DNA of 64,000 bases, taken from contig NZ_CANMRQ010000007.1 in the NCBI RefSeq assembly GCF_947500325.1, positions 1-64,000 of the forward strand, in the 5' to 3' direction. The first letter of the stretch is position 1. Every line of letters begins with the position of its first letter. This DNA comes from an uncultured Lacinutrix sp. (lineage in GTDB: Bacteria; Bacteroidota; Bacteroidia; Flavobacteriales; Flavobacteriaceae). Made by a program: the position numbers and the translations under genes. Below are positions 1-9,209 of the stretch, one piece after another. The notes below the pieces were generated by a model. The model worked only from the letters and a program-made list of their open reading frames with translations, was not told the origin of the DNA and made no database searches.

Positions 1-2
1 AT

Positions 3-200
3 CAGAATGATAACTCCATCATTCCAGCGCACTCCTCCGAAAAAATTGTCCTATCGAAATGGACTATTGCATACAACAATTATATAATAGCAATTGCTAT
101 TATATCTCTTGTATATATTATAAATTTAATAGATTTTAATTATTTAATACTATTCAAGTATTTTTTTAACAATATGTGTTTTACCGTTTGTGTAGCGTAA
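3..200 (+). other. possible 3' end of a truncated ORF at the left edge
   Basis: Frame 3 of the + strand stays open for 65 codons from the window edge to a TAA at 198-200, which is long for sequence this AT-rich. The first 20 codons look protein-like and are richer in GC (about 40% over bases 1-60) than the surroundings, with codons such as TCC, GCG and GTC that are rare nearby. The rest encodes a hydrophobic, possibly membrane-spanning stretch. It would overlap the convergent glucanase gene by about 20 bp. I do not recognise the protein, and it may be a chance ORF. Confidence 0.25.
82..105. repeat. 24-bp perfect palindrome
   Basis: A perfect inverted repeat with no spacer: arm ATATAATAGCAA is followed at once by its reverse complement TTGCTATTATAT. 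It lies 76 bp beyond the stop codon of the GH64-like gene in that gene's direction. No long T run follows on either strand, so it is not a standard intrinsic terminator. It could be an operator or a 3' stabilising hairpin. Confidence 0.6.
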
Positions 201-2616
201 TATTAACTTTACTTGGGTAAATACTAGCAAGCGTTGGGTCGTTATTACCTTGATCATCGTAAGCAAAGCCGTAAGCCAAGCCAATAGAAGAGCCAGGAGC
301 AGTAATACTTACACCGGCATTGTGCAAAAATCCTGCATAAAAATTAGACCAATTACTTCCAGTATTTGCTACTGGGTAAAAGGTTGTATTGTCATCCCAT
401 GCAGCAGAGACATCGCTACCTGCGGCAACTGCATTAGCAATACCGCGGTTAAAAGCAGATACAATGGTGTTTTCTATATCTAGTAAGATTTGAGCACTCG
501 CGTCTGTTCCAGTAAATTGTTTTGCATAGGCTTGAAAAGTGCCATCGGCAAAGGCGCCTAAATTTCCAAATACCATTCTACCAGCAGAGGCTTGTGCAAT
601 CCATGGTGGAGCACTTGGTTTTGTTGTTGAGGTAGTACTTTTAATTGGAAACCCTGTTGGGTAATTACCAGCTCCAAAATACGGCGCATATATTTGGTAC
701 ACTTGTCCTCCAGAAACAGGTGTAGTATTTGTAGCTGAGGTAATTTGTGTTAATTGTAATACTGTATAGTTGTCTGGTACTGCAAATGTATAATCTGCAG
801 GATTACCTTGTGCAGTAGTCGCAGGATTTAGTGTAACGGTTGTGCCAGTGCTGTCTACTTTTACTTTACTAATTGTTGTTGCAGCTGTTATACCTGTGCC
901 TGTAACTTGCATTCCCGCTTGCAAACACGTTTTTGTGGTAGATGGTATTATAATAGAAGTTCCTGTACATGTACCGTTATAAGCATAAGGAGCAGGAGCA
1001 TAACCTATAATGGTTTTACCACTAAAATAAAATCCATTGCGTTTAAGAATAAATGTTTTTTTACCTGTAGTATACTTATTAAAAAAGGTGGTTAATGCAG
1101 TATCAAAAAAGCTATCTAGAGCTGGTAATGTCGTGCCTCCAGGTGGATTTGTAATAGCATCGGCAGGATTAAGTATTCTTGTGTTCATGGCCAAAGCATT
1201 GAATGCAGTATTGGCTTTAGTACTAGTAGCTGTAGGAATTTGTGTATTAATATATGTCGCGTAATCTGTTTTAAGAGTAGCATAAGAAGTCGTGATTCCT
1301 ACACCATCTGTATTAATTGCGTCTGCTGGAACAGTTTGCATTTTAAAAGGAATACCAACTTGATCAACTTGGGTTGTGTTTATAAATAAAACACCATCAT
1401 TAGGTGCGTTTCTTTGAGTGAATTCTACAAAATCGTATATCGTTTTATCATTTGGATCATTTGCATTAGAGCAAGCTGGAAAAGCGGGTGCGCCACTTAA
1501 AATATCTATTACTGGTGGCGTGCCAATACTAAAAATAATACGGCAAGCAGTAAAGCGACCAAATGGTGAATTTGGTATAATTAAATTTGTCTTTGAGCTA
1601 AGAGCAGAATTTGCTTTAAATAGTTTAAATGTAGGTACTTTTTTTTCTGTAGTGATCTCTGTATATGTTAATGCTTGGCCAGCTGTGGGTTGCGTTAGGT
1701 AGCCATTAGTTAAATTCCCAGAAGCATCATAACGTTCTCCTGCGATTGCTACATATATCTCGTCTGTACTTGTAGTATTATTAGTAAAGCTAAATGTAAT
1801 AGGACTATTAGCAGTCGATTTTACAGCTGTACCAATAGTAAATGTTCCAGCTTTTTTGCAAGTAGCTCCTGTGAAAGCAGTACTTGTTAAACCAGTATAG
1901 CTTACAACTTCTATAGAACCGTTAGACATTGGCATTAGTAAATAACCAGGTTTACTTGCTGTGGCTTTAGCAAAACCTACAGTTGTAGAGACTGCTTTTA
2001 ACGTAAATGAAGTATTGGCTTTTACAGTTATAGTTTCGCTTGTAATTGTTGCGCCTTCTGTAGGCACAGACGATTCAATCACGATGGTTTCTGCAGGCAC
2101 AGTAATTGTAAATGGATCTTGACCAGGAGTAACACCAAAAGCCTCAACTAATACACAATCTTTAAAAACACCTTGTTGGGTTGCGGTAGGTAAGGTACTT
2201 GTCGTTTTATCGTAACTAAAAATACCATTTCCTCCAGCTCCCAAAATGCATATGTATCCTGTACCTATAAAGGTAGGCCCTTTTTCTATAGTAAAAGAAG
2301 TTGTTGTAAAGCTTGCGCTAGACCCTTTTAAAGTTTTTCCTTGTGCTGCGACATTAACAGTCATATTTCCTTTTAAAATAGTAGTGCCTTTTCCTGCCAT
2401 TTGTGCTAATACATTGAACGTGTCATTTTTGATATTAGCATAGGAGATTAAAGCGAAATTGTCTTTGGTATCATTAAGAAGAAGATATCCAGGTTGATTT
2501 GTAAAAGGCTTAGTTGAAGATACCGAAAGGCCATTAGTGCCAGATATAACAGAGGTTAGCGATTGTCCAACCGATGGGGAAATAATATTGGTAGTTGTTG
2601 TTTTTGGTGTTGCCAT
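181..2616 (-). CDS. GH64-like beta-1,3-glucanase with N-terminal repeats and no signal peptide
   Basis: An 811-aa protein. From about residue 275 it resembles glycoside hydrolase family 64 (laminaripentaose-producing beta-1,3-glucanase, thaumatin-like fold). It has the paired motifs YDFVEFT (394-400) and FINTTQVDQVGIPF (411-424); E398 and D418 should match the family's catalytic Glu/Asp pair, as I recall it. The N-terminus holds loosely repeated 50-70-residue beta-rich units, clearest at 36-87 and 217-266, which share a QPGYLL/KPGYLL start and a K-G/A-G-T end. A Thr/Gly/Ile-rich insert sits near 560-625. It starts MATPKTTTTN, with no signal peptide, lipobox or type IX sorting tail, which is odd for a polysaccharide hydrolase. 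It stands alone, with no SusC/D pair or other CAZyme beside it. The fold assignment is fairly sure; activity and location are not. Confidence 0.7.
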   Translation of the reverse strand: MATPKTTTTNIISPSVGQSLTSVISGTNGLSVSSTKPFTNQPGYLLLNDTKDNFALISYANIKNDTFNVLAQMAGKGTTILKGNMTVNVAAQGKTLKGSSASFTTTSFTIEKGPTFIGTGYICILGAGGNGIFSYDKTTSTLPTATQQGVFKDCVLVEAFGVTPGQDPFTITVPAETIVIESSVPTEGATITSETITVKANTSFTLKAVSTTVGFAKATASKPGYLLMPMSNGSIEVVSYTGLTSTAFTGATCKKAGTFTIGTAVKSTANSPITFSFTNNTTSTDEIYVAIAGERYDASGNLTNGYLTQPTAGQALTYTEITTEKKVPTFKLFKANSALSSKTNLIIPNSPFGRFTACRIIFSIGTPPVIDILSGAPAFPACSNANDPNDKTIYDFVEFTQRNAPNDGVLFINTTQVDQVGIPFKMQTVPADAINTDGVGITTSYATLKTDYATYINTQIPTATSTKANTAFNALAMNTRILNPADAITNPPGGTTLPALDSFFDTALTTFFNKYTTGKKTFILKRNGFYFSGKTIIGYAPAPYAYNGTCTGTSIIIPSTTKTCLQAGMQVTGTGITAATTISKVKVDSTGTTVTLNPATTAQGNPADYTFAVPDNYTVLQLTQITSATNTTPVSGGQVYQIYAPYFGAGNYPTGFPIKSTTSTTKPSAPPWIAQASAGRMVFGNLGAFADGTFQAYAKQFTGTDASAQILLDIENTIVSAFNRGIANAVAAGSDVSAAWDDNTTFYPVANTGSNWSNFYAGFLHNAGVSITAPGSSIGLAYGFAYDDQGNNDPTLASIYPSKVNITLHKR

Positions 2617-2771
2617 GTTTTATGTTTTTTTGAATTGAGGATATAGTACGCTTGATATTAAACCGTTTTATATAAGCGCTTAAGCGAAACTACTTGTTTT
2701 TCTTACAAATTAAATGCGTAGAACTACGTGTTTTTGAGCTGTAAAATGCTCTGTTATTAGAATAAAAGCAT

Positions 2772-2797
2772 AAAAAAAACACTTCTTTTTTGGAAGT
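2772..2797 (-). terminator. weak intrinsic terminator
   Basis: On the - strand a short hairpin (ACTTC, 7-nt loop, GAAGT) is followed by a run of eight T. It lies 30 bp beyond the stop of the small membrane protein gene. The stem is only 5 bp, so support is modest. Confidence 0.4.
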
Positions 2798-2827
2798 ATC
2801 TAGATTAAATTGGTCTATACTTTACAT

Positions 2828-3289
2828 TTAAAAACAGAGATATGTAAAATTAGCGATGTTAAGTATAACTAGTATAAAGGTTATAATCGTTAATCTATCT
2901 GGGAATTTAAAAAAGAGGACCAAAGCAATAAGTAGTAACAATGGGAAAATTAATCCTGAATAGATACGAAGAGAGTACGTTTCTTTTTGTTGCGTTTTTG
3001 TAATTTTAGCACTATTTACTTCATTAAATATTGGAGAAATGGCGAGTTGTAAAGCAGTATTATCTTCTACAGCGTCTTGAAATGCTTCTGTTACTAAAAA
3101 ATTATAGTTTTCTGTTATAACCCTATGCGAAGTATGCGAATTACCACCTGCATTATAATAACGTTCAAGCTTTGCTTTGGTATCTATAGTTAATTCTTCT
3201 ATGGTTTGTCCTGTAAAGCTAAAATCTATAATTATAATAATAGCTAATATTGCAGACAGTCCTAAAATTATGTTTTGTAGTCTTTTCAT
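2828..3289 (-). CDS. hypothetical membrane protein
   Basis: A 153-aa protein I do not recognise. There is an N-terminal hydrophobic segment (about 7-27), a polar, probably extracytoplasmic domain (28-105), and two C-terminal membrane segments (about 108-128 and 133-152) separated by the short basic loop KFPDR. The start is ATG with a typical basic MKR beginning. It lies downstream of htpG on the same strand but behind a strong terminator, so it is probably transcribed alone. Confidence 0.65.
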   Translation of the reverse strand: MKRLQNIILGLSAILAIIIIIDFSFTGQTIEELTIDTKAKLERYYNAGGNSHTSHRVITENYNFLVTEAFQDAVEDNTALQLAISPIFNEVNSAKITKTQQKETYSLRIYSGLIFPLLLLIALVLFFKFPDRLTIITFILVILNIANFTYLCF

Positions 3290-3351
3290 GATAAAAGATA
3301 GGTAGCTTTTCTATTGCGTTTGTTACAAAATAATAGTTTAGTTTATGTAAT

Positions 3352-3383
3352 AAAAAAACCACCTTGTACAAACAAAGTGGTTT
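3352..3383 (-). terminator. htpG intrinsic terminator
   Basis: A 12-bp stem (AAACCACCTTGT with ACAAAGTGGTTT, one G-T pair) and a 4-nt loop are followed on the - strand by seven T. It begins about 27 bp after the htpG stop codon. Confidence 0.85.
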
Positions 3384-3409
3384 AGTTGTTATAACGTTTA
3401 TAATATACG

Positions 3410-5323
3410 TTATTTTATCATTTCGTAGCTACGCTTAATAAAATCACTCAATTCTTTTCCTTTTAAAAGACCTTGAGATAAACGTGCTAAGTCTAAACTT
3501 TGGTTAATTAAGCGCTCTTGCTTTTTCTTAGTTTTTGTACTTAAAATCTCGCCAACTAATTCAGAGTTTGTATTAACAATTAGGTTGTACATCTCTGGCA
3601 TATTACCAAACATATTCATACCGCCGCCGCCTGTTGCTTGCATCTCTTTCATACGACGCATAAATTCTGGCTGCGTAATCATAAATGGTGTTGCATCACT
3701 TTCTTGAGGTTCTAATTGTACTGTGAATTTTTCTGAAGGAATAACTTCTTTTAATAACTCATCTAATACTTTAGTTTGGTCTTCATCTAATTTAGAAATA
3801 GCCTTATCGTCTTTGTTTATTAATTTATCGATAGCATCTCCATCTACACGAGTAAACGTAATATTTTCTTTTGTGCTTTCTAATTTCTGCATTAAATGAG
3901 AAATAATAGGCGAGTCTAATAACAATACCTCATAACCTTTAGCTTTAGCAGCTTCAATGTAAGTATGTTGCTCGTCTATATTACTAGCATACAAAATCAC
4001 CATTTTACCATCTTTGTCAGTCTGGTTTGCTTTAATAGCGTTTTCTAATTCTTCGTATGTATAGTATTTATTATCTACAGTTGGGTATAATGCAAAGGCA
4101 TCTGCTTTTTCGAAGAATTTATCTTCAGACAACATACCATATTCGATAACAATTTTAATATCGTTCCATTTAGCTTCAAAATCTTCACGGCTATTATTAA
4201 ATAACGATTTTAATTTATCTGCAACCTTACGTGTAATGTAAGAAGAGATCTTTTTTACAGCACCATCGGCTTGTAAATAAGAACGCGATACGTTTAATGG
4301 AATGTCTGGAGAATCGATAACACCACGAAGCATTGTTAAAAATTCTGGTACAATACCTTCAACATTATCTGTTACAAATACTTGGTTTTGGTATAATTGG
4401 ATCTTATCCTTTTGCATGCTCATATCTTGAGTCATCTTAGGGAAATATAAGATTCCTGTTAAGTTAAATGGATAATCTACATTTAAATGTATATTAAATA
4501 AAGGCTCTTCAAATTGAGCAGGATATAACTCTCTGTAAAAACTTTTATAGTTTTCATCTTCTAATTCTGTTGGTTGTTTTGTCCAAGCTGGATTAGGATT
4601 ATTGATAATGTTATCTACAGTAATTTTCTTTTGCGGCTCAGTTGTTTCTTTACCTTCAGCATCCTTTGTTGTTTCTGGAGTATGGTCTGGATCGTTAACC
4701 TCTTTGGTTCCAAATTTAATTGGAATAGGCATAAACTTGTTATACTTAGATAATAAGCTACCAATACGAGATTCTTCTAAAAACTCAGTTGAGTCTTCAG
4801 CAATATGAAGAATTATTTCTGTTCCTCTGTCTGTTTTATCATGAGCTTCTAAAGTAAATTCTGGAGAACCATCACAAGTCCAGTGTGCAGCTTCTGTTCC
4901 TTCTTTATGAGATTTAGTAATAATCTCTACTTTTTCTGCTACCATAAATGCAGAATAGAAACCAAGACCAAAATGTCCAATAATTCCAGAGTCTTTAGCT
5001 GAATCTTTATACTGATCTAAAAATTCTTCAGCTCCAGAGAACGCTACTTGGTTGATGTATTTTTCAACTTCTTCAGCAGTCATCCCTAAACCTTGATCTA
5101 TAATATGAAGTTTTTTGCCTTCTTTATCAATTTTAACTTCAATAACTGGATTTCCGTATTCAGATTTACTTTCACCAATACTTGTTAAATGCTTAAGTTT
5201 TAAAGTTGCATCTGTACCGTTACTAATTAACTCACGTAAAAAGATTTCGTGATCACTGTACAAGAATTTTTTAATTAATGGGAAAATGTTTTCTACTGAA
5301 ACATTAATATTTCCTTTTGCCAT
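3410..5323 (-). CDS. htpG: molecular chaperone HtpG (Hsp90 family)
   Basis: A cytosolic ATP-dependent chaperone of 637 aa. The N-terminal GHKL ATPase carries ELISNGTDA (the family's NxxDA region), the G1 loop DQGLGM and GHFGLGFYSAF. The middle domain has NVSRSYLQAD, and a dimerisation domain follows. The open frame extends 29 codons further upstream, but the extension MVFFLTYACQ... is not family-like. The start MAKGNINVSVENIF at 5323 is the normal HtpG beginning. The intergenic region upstream contains a TGAC-N8-GTCA dyad (5382-5397) of unknown meaning; no CIRCE element is seen. Confidence 0.97.
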   Translation of the reverse strand: MAKGNINVSVENIFPLIKKFLYSDHEIFLRELISNGTDATLKLKHLTSIGESKSEYGNPVIEVKIDKEGKKLHIIDQGLGMTAEEVEKYINQVAFSGAEEFLDQYKDSAKDSGIIGHFGLGFYSAFMVAEKVEIITKSHKEGTEAAHWTCDGSPEFTLEAHDKTDRGTEIILHIAEDSTEFLEESRIGSLLSKYNKFMPIPIKFGTKEVNDPDHTPETTKDAEGKETTEPQKKITVDNIINNPNPAWTKQPTELEDENYKSFYRELYPAQFEEPLFNIHLNVDYPFNLTGILYFPKMTQDMSMQKDKIQLYQNQVFVTDNVEGIVPEFLTMLRGVIDSPDIPLNVSRSYLQADGAVKKISSYITRKVADKLKSLFNNSREDFEAKWNDIKIVIEYGMLSEDKFFEKADAFALYPTVDNKYYTYEELENAIKANQTDKDGKMVILYASNIDEQHTYIEAAKAKGYEVLLLDSPIISHLMQKLESTKENITFTRVDGDAIDKLINKDDKAISKLDEDQTKVLDELLKEVIPSEKFTVQLEPQESDATPFMITQPEFMRRMKEMQATGGGGMNMFGNMPEMYNLIVNTNSELVGEILSTKTKKKQERLINQSLDLARLSQGLLKGKELSDFIKRSYEMIK

Positions 5324-5435
5324 AATTGAAATAGTTTTATTTGTTCTTTTCCGGTTAAACGAAAAAGGTTTGTTTATTTTCTGACATGCATAAGTCAAAA
5401 AAAATACCATTTCTACTTTTTTGACAACTTGGCAT

Positions 5436-5470
5436 AAAAAAAGTCATTCTTACCTAAGAATGACTTTTTT
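5436..5470 (-). terminator. terminator after the S9 peptidase gene
   Basis: A perfect hairpin: AAAAAAAGTCATTCTTA, 2-nt loop, TAAGAATGACTTTTTT. It works in both orientations by sequence. It ends 20 bp past the stop of the peptidase gene and separates it from htpG. Confidence 0.9.
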
Positions 5471-5489
5471 AACTTAAAACTATTGTTTT

Positions 5490-7934
5490 TTATTTTTTAA
5501 TAGACTCTTTTTTATTTATAGTTGATGCGTCATTCTTTAAGTGCTTTTCTAGCCATTGGTCTTGTTCCCACAGCATGTGTAATACAGATTCTTTAGCTCT
5601 GTATCCATGACTCTCTTTGGGTAGCATCACTAAGCGTACTGGAGCACCAAGACCTTTAAGCGCATTAAAATAACGTTCACTTTGTAGTGGATATGTACCA
5701 GAGTTATTATCTGCTTCTCCATGAATTAATAATAAAGGGGTTTTCATGGTGTCTGCGTGCATAAATGGTGACATGTTATAGTATATCTCTGGAGCTTCCC
5801 AGTAATTACGTTCTTCACTTTGAAACCCGAAAGGTGTTAATGTTCTATTATAGGCTCCACTTCTTGCAATTCCGGCAGCAAATAAATTAGAATGCGATAA
5901 TAAATTAGCAGTCATGAACGCACCATAAGAATGCCCACCAACAGCTACTTTTTCTCTATTTATATAGCCTAAATTATCTACAGCATCAATAGCAGCTTTT
6001 GCATTAGAAACCAATTGCTTAATAAATGTATCATTTGGTTCTTCTTCTCCTTCACCAACTATAGGGAAAGAAGCATCATCTAATACAACATAACCTTTAG
6101 TTACCCAATAAATTGGAGAACCATACCATGGATAGGTGAATTCATTTGAGCTTTTAGTATTTTGTCCAGCACTGCCTTTGTCTTTAAATTCTTCTGGATA
6201 AGCCCACATTATCATTGGATATTTTTTTCCTTCTTGGTAGTTAGTTGGTAAATACAAAGTTCCAGATAGTTCTAATCCATCATCACGTTTGTATTTTATA
6301 ACTTCTTTATGTACATTTTGAATACTGTTAAAAGGGTTTTTAAATTGAGTTAATGGTATTGGTGCTATTTTCTTTTTTATATTCCTTATGTAGTAATTTG
6401 GATACTCGTTTTTAGATTCAATTCTAACCAGTATTTCTCCTTTATTCATATCGATAGCAGAAGAAATATCTTCAATCTTATCTGTTAATTTAGATTGATA
6501 TAAACGTTCAGTCTTTTTTGTTTTTAAATTCATCTCATCTATAAAAGGAAATTTTCCTTTTTCACTATAACCATCTCCTCTTAAATAAGCATTATCTCCA
6601 ACTAGATCTAATGTATAGCGCCCAAATTGATTACGCTTTGTAACAAAAGCACCGGGATCGCTATAACGATCTTGATAGTTTCTATCATAAATCATTATAG
6701 GTTTAGAGGCATTATTAGATGGATTAAAGACATAAGATTTTGTATTTCTTGTATTCCACCAATAATCATGAGCAATAGCAGTATTATCATTTCCCCATTC
6801 TACATCGTAAAAACGCCCAATAGTTTTTATTAAGGGTTTGCCATTGCCTACAAAAGGTGCTTTTAACTCAAATACTTGATCCCTAAAATCGACTTCTTTT
6901 TCAGGGTCTCCAGCATCTAAAGCTTCAGCCCAAACCAAGGTTGCTGGTTTATCATCTCTCCAAGTAAGATTTCTTTTTCCTTGTCTTACAGCCATAAAAC
7001 CTTTAGGTAAATCTTCAATTAAAGGCACTTCTAAAGCAGTTGTAATTAAGTTTGCTTTAGTATTATAAATATTCGTTTTAGAAGGGAATCTAAAATAAGG
7101 TACTAAATAAGAAAAAGGTTTTTCTATAGTTGTTACCATGATATAATTTCCGTCTGGTGAAAAAGAAATACTTCTATACATATCACTTTTCATCCACAAA
7201 CTTGTTTTACCGTTTAAATCTACTTTTTGCAATTCAGACAAAACTAATTGTTCAAAATTATGCTCATCAGTTTTGTTTTTTAATAGATCTTGATAAGTTC
7301 TGTTTTGAGCTTTTTTTCCTACTTCACTAATAGAAATTGTTGGACCAGTTGGAACAGCAGTTTTGGTATCTATAAGCGCTTTTTTGTTTTTTAATAACGT
7401 TTTAATCAATAATGACTTACTGTCTTTAAACCATGAAAATGGTCTTCCGGTATTTGCATTAAGATTGGCTTGTGTTATTTTTTTTGCAGATTTTAAAGCA
7501 ATATCAAGTATCCAAAGTTCTACACCATTATTTACAGTATTTGTAAAGGCCATCATTTTTTGATTTGGAGACCAAGAGAAGTTTGCATAACGCCCATTAT
7601 TTGGTAATCCATTTATAGTAGTTTCGTTACTATTTCTTCCTAAACGAACTTTTATATCATTAAAATAGGTTTGTCTACTGTTTATATTTGTTTTTGGGTT
7701 TATTCTTAAACCTCCTAATCGCATTTCTTTTTCAGAAAGCGTTTCTATGCTTTTAAAGTTACTTCTATAAAGAAAAACAATGTTTTCTCCTTGATCATCC
7801 ATTCTAATATTAGGAGCTAAAGGTGCTTCAGCTAATTCTAGAATTTCCTTTGTTGGTTTTTGATAGGTTACATTTTCTTGAGCATATGTTAGAGTGCTCA
7901 AAAACAATGTAATTAAAAAGATTATTTTTTTCAT
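5490..7934 (-). CDS. secreted S9 family serine peptidase (glutamyl endopeptidase/POP-like)
   Basis: An 814-aa protein with a type I signal peptide (MKKIIFLITLFLSTLTYAQ). Residues about 40-540 are a beta-propeller-like region (for example FSWSPNQKMMAFTNT and ISFSPDGNYIMVTT). The C-terminal alpha/beta-hydrolase domain carries the catalytic serine in GGHSYGAF (S669), an aspartate in HGEADNNSG (D742) and a histidine in ESHGY (H776). The family cleaves peptides outside the cytoplasm or in the periplasm. The GEADNN and PKESHGY motifs fit the S9D group better than DPP4. It is monocistronic, ending in its own terminator. Family is sure, substrate unknown. Confidence 0.9.
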   Translation of the reverse strand: MKKIIFLITLFLSTLTYAQENVTYQKPTKEILELAEAPLAPNIRMDDQGENIVFLYRSNFKSIETLSEKEMRLGGLRINPKTNINSRQTYFNDIKVRLGRNSNETTINGLPNNGRYANFSWSPNQKMMAFTNTVNNGVELWILDIALKSAKKITQANLNANTGRPFSWFKDSKSLLIKTLLKNKKALIDTKTAVPTGPTISISEVGKKAQNRTYQDLLKNKTDEHNFEQLVLSELQKVDLNGKTSLWMKSDMYRSISFSPDGNYIMVTTIEKPFSYLVPYFRFPSKTNIYNTKANLITTALEVPLIEDLPKGFMAVRQGKRNLTWRDDKPATLVWAEALDAGDPEKEVDFRDQVFELKAPFVGNGKPLIKTIGRFYDVEWGNDNTAIAHDYWWNTRNTKSYVFNPSNNASKPIMIYDRNYQDRYSDPGAFVTKRNQFGRYTLDLVGDNAYLRGDGYSEKGKFPFIDEMNLKTKKTERLYQSKLTDKIEDISSAIDMNKGEILVRIESKNEYPNYYIRNIKKKIAPIPLTQFKNPFNSIQNVHKEVIKYKRDDGLELSGTLYLPTNYQEGKKYPMIMWAYPEEFKDKGSAGQNTKSSNEFTYPWYGSPIYWVTKGYVVLDDASFPIVGEGEEEPNDTFIKQLVSNAKAAIDAVDNLGYINREKVAVGGHSYGAFMTANLLSHSNLFAAGIARSGAYNRTLTPFGFQSEERNYWEAPEIYYNMSPFMHADTMKTPLLLIHGEADNNSGTYPLQSERYFNALKGLGAPVRLVMLPKESHGYRAKESVLHMLWEQDQWLEKHLKNDASTINKKESIKK

Positions 7935-8028
7935 TTTTTGATTGTATTTGAAGTGGTTTTAGTAAATCTAATTAATTGATACTATTACTAATATTAAAAG
8001 AATGTTAAAGATTTGTGATAATCGAAGT

Positions 8029-8044
8029 ATTATGCGTGCATAAT
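8029..8044. promoter_or_regulatory. 16-bp dyad between divergent genes
   Basis: ATTATGC-GT-GCATAAT is a perfect 7-bp inverted repeat in the 175-bp gap between the divergent S9 peptidase and FabH-like genes, 66 bp before the latter's start. Its shape suits a dimeric regulator. No regulator gene is adjacent, so function is inferred only. Confidence 0.4.
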
Positions 8045-8109
8045 TATTGAAAAGGATTCATTTATTCTTTATAGTTGAAAGCATTAAATTGCATGACTAA
8101 ATTATTTAT

Positions 8110-9120
8110 ATGTACAATTCGAAAATAATAGGACTTGGCAAGTATGTGCCAGAAAATGTAGTGACAAATGACGATTTGAAGCAGTGGATGGATACTAATG
8201 ATGAGTGGATTCAAGAACGTACTGGTATTAAAGAACGTCGTTGGATTGATACAGAAACTAGTGATGATACTACATCATCAATGGGAGTGAAAGCAGCAAA
8301 AATAGCAATGGAACGTGCTGGAGTAACTAAAGATGAAATTGATTTTATCATTTTTGCAACTTTAAGCCCAGATATGTATTTTCCTGGTGGTGGCGTTCGT
8401 GTTCAAGATATGTTAGACATGCCAACTGTTGGTGCTTTAGATATACGTAACCAATGTTCTGGTTTTATCTATGCAGTGTCTGTTGCAGATCAATTTATAA
8501 AAACTGGAATGTATAAAAACATTTTGGTTATTGGAAGTGAAAACCATTCTGGTGGTTTAGAACGCTCTACACGCGGTCGCGGTGTTACTGTTATTTTTGG
8601 CGATGGAGCAGGAGCAGCAGTAATGACAAGGGAAGAGGATAATAGCAAAGGTATTTTATCTACGCATTTACATAGTGAAGGTAAGCATGCTGGAGAACTG
8701 GCTTTAGAAGGCCCAAGTACTGGTCGTTGGGTTGATGCTATTATGGAAGAAAATGATCCTGAAGATGTGTCTTACTATCCTCACATGAATGGGCAATTTG
8801 TATTTAAACACGCTGTAGTTAGATTTAGCGAAGCTATTATTGAAGGTTTAACAGCTAATAATTTGCAAAAGGAAGATATAGATATGCTAATTCCGCATCA
8901 AGCCAATTTACGTATCTCTCAATTTATACAGAAGAAGTTTGGATTAAGTAATGATCAAGTCTATAATAACATAATGCGTTATGGAAATACAACTGCTGCA
9001 TCTATACCTATTGCTTTAACTGAGGCCTGGGAAGAAGGAAAAATAAAAGAAGGAGATAATGTTGTCTTAGCTGCTTTTGGTAGTGGTTTTACTTGGGGAA
9101 GTGTTATTATTAAATGGTAA
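8110..9120 (+). CDS. 3-oxoacyl-ACP synthase III (FabH-like) family protein
   Basis: A 336-aa thiolase-fold condensing enzyme. It keeps the full KAS III triad: Cys116 in RNQCSGFIYA, His263 in IPHQANLRI and Asn293 in YGNTTAASIP, plus the GDGAGAAVM glycine loop. KAS III enzymes condense acyl-CoA with malonyl-ACP to start fatty acid synthesis, and relatives make ketones or specialised lipids. Housekeeping fabH usually sits with plsX/rpmF in this phylum. This copy stands alone with no fatty-acid genes around it, so it is probably a paralogue whose primer is unknown. Confidence 0.9.
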   Translation: MYNSKIIGLGKYVPENVVTNDDLKQWMDTNDEWIQERTGIKERRWIDTETSDDTTSSMGVKAAKIAMERAGVTKDEIDFIIFATLSPDMYFPGGGVRVQDMLDMPTVGALDIRNQCSGFIYAVSVADQFIKTGMYKNILVIGSENHSGGLERSTRGRGVTVIFGDGAGAAVMTREEDNSKGILSTHLHSEGKHAGELALEGPSTGRWVDAIMEENDPEDVSYYPHMNGQFVFKHAVVRFSEAIIEGLTANNLQKEDIDMLIPHQANLRISQFIQKKFGLSNDQVYNNIMRYGNTTAASIPIALTEAWEEGKIKEGDNVVLAAFGSGFTWGSVIIKW

Positions 9121-9209
9121 TAATTTATCTCAAGAGATTGATTGTGTTTCTTGGAATTATGATTAAAAATAGTTATACTTAATTTCATTAATTTTTAATA
9201 CATATATCA

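Noticed and set aside
250-1702. Several + strand ORFs opposite the GH64-like gene
   Set aside because: They mirror a long coding region of strong family similarity and encode Cys/Arg/Ile-rich nonsense.
5382-5397. TGAC-N8-GTCA dyad upstream of htpG as a heat-shock operator
   Set aside because: It does not match CIRCE or a known heat-shock site; the arms are only 4 bp, so chance is likely.
5324-5410. Upstream extension of htpG by 29 codons
   Set aside because: The added residues are not found in HtpG; the family starts at MAKGNINVSVENIF.
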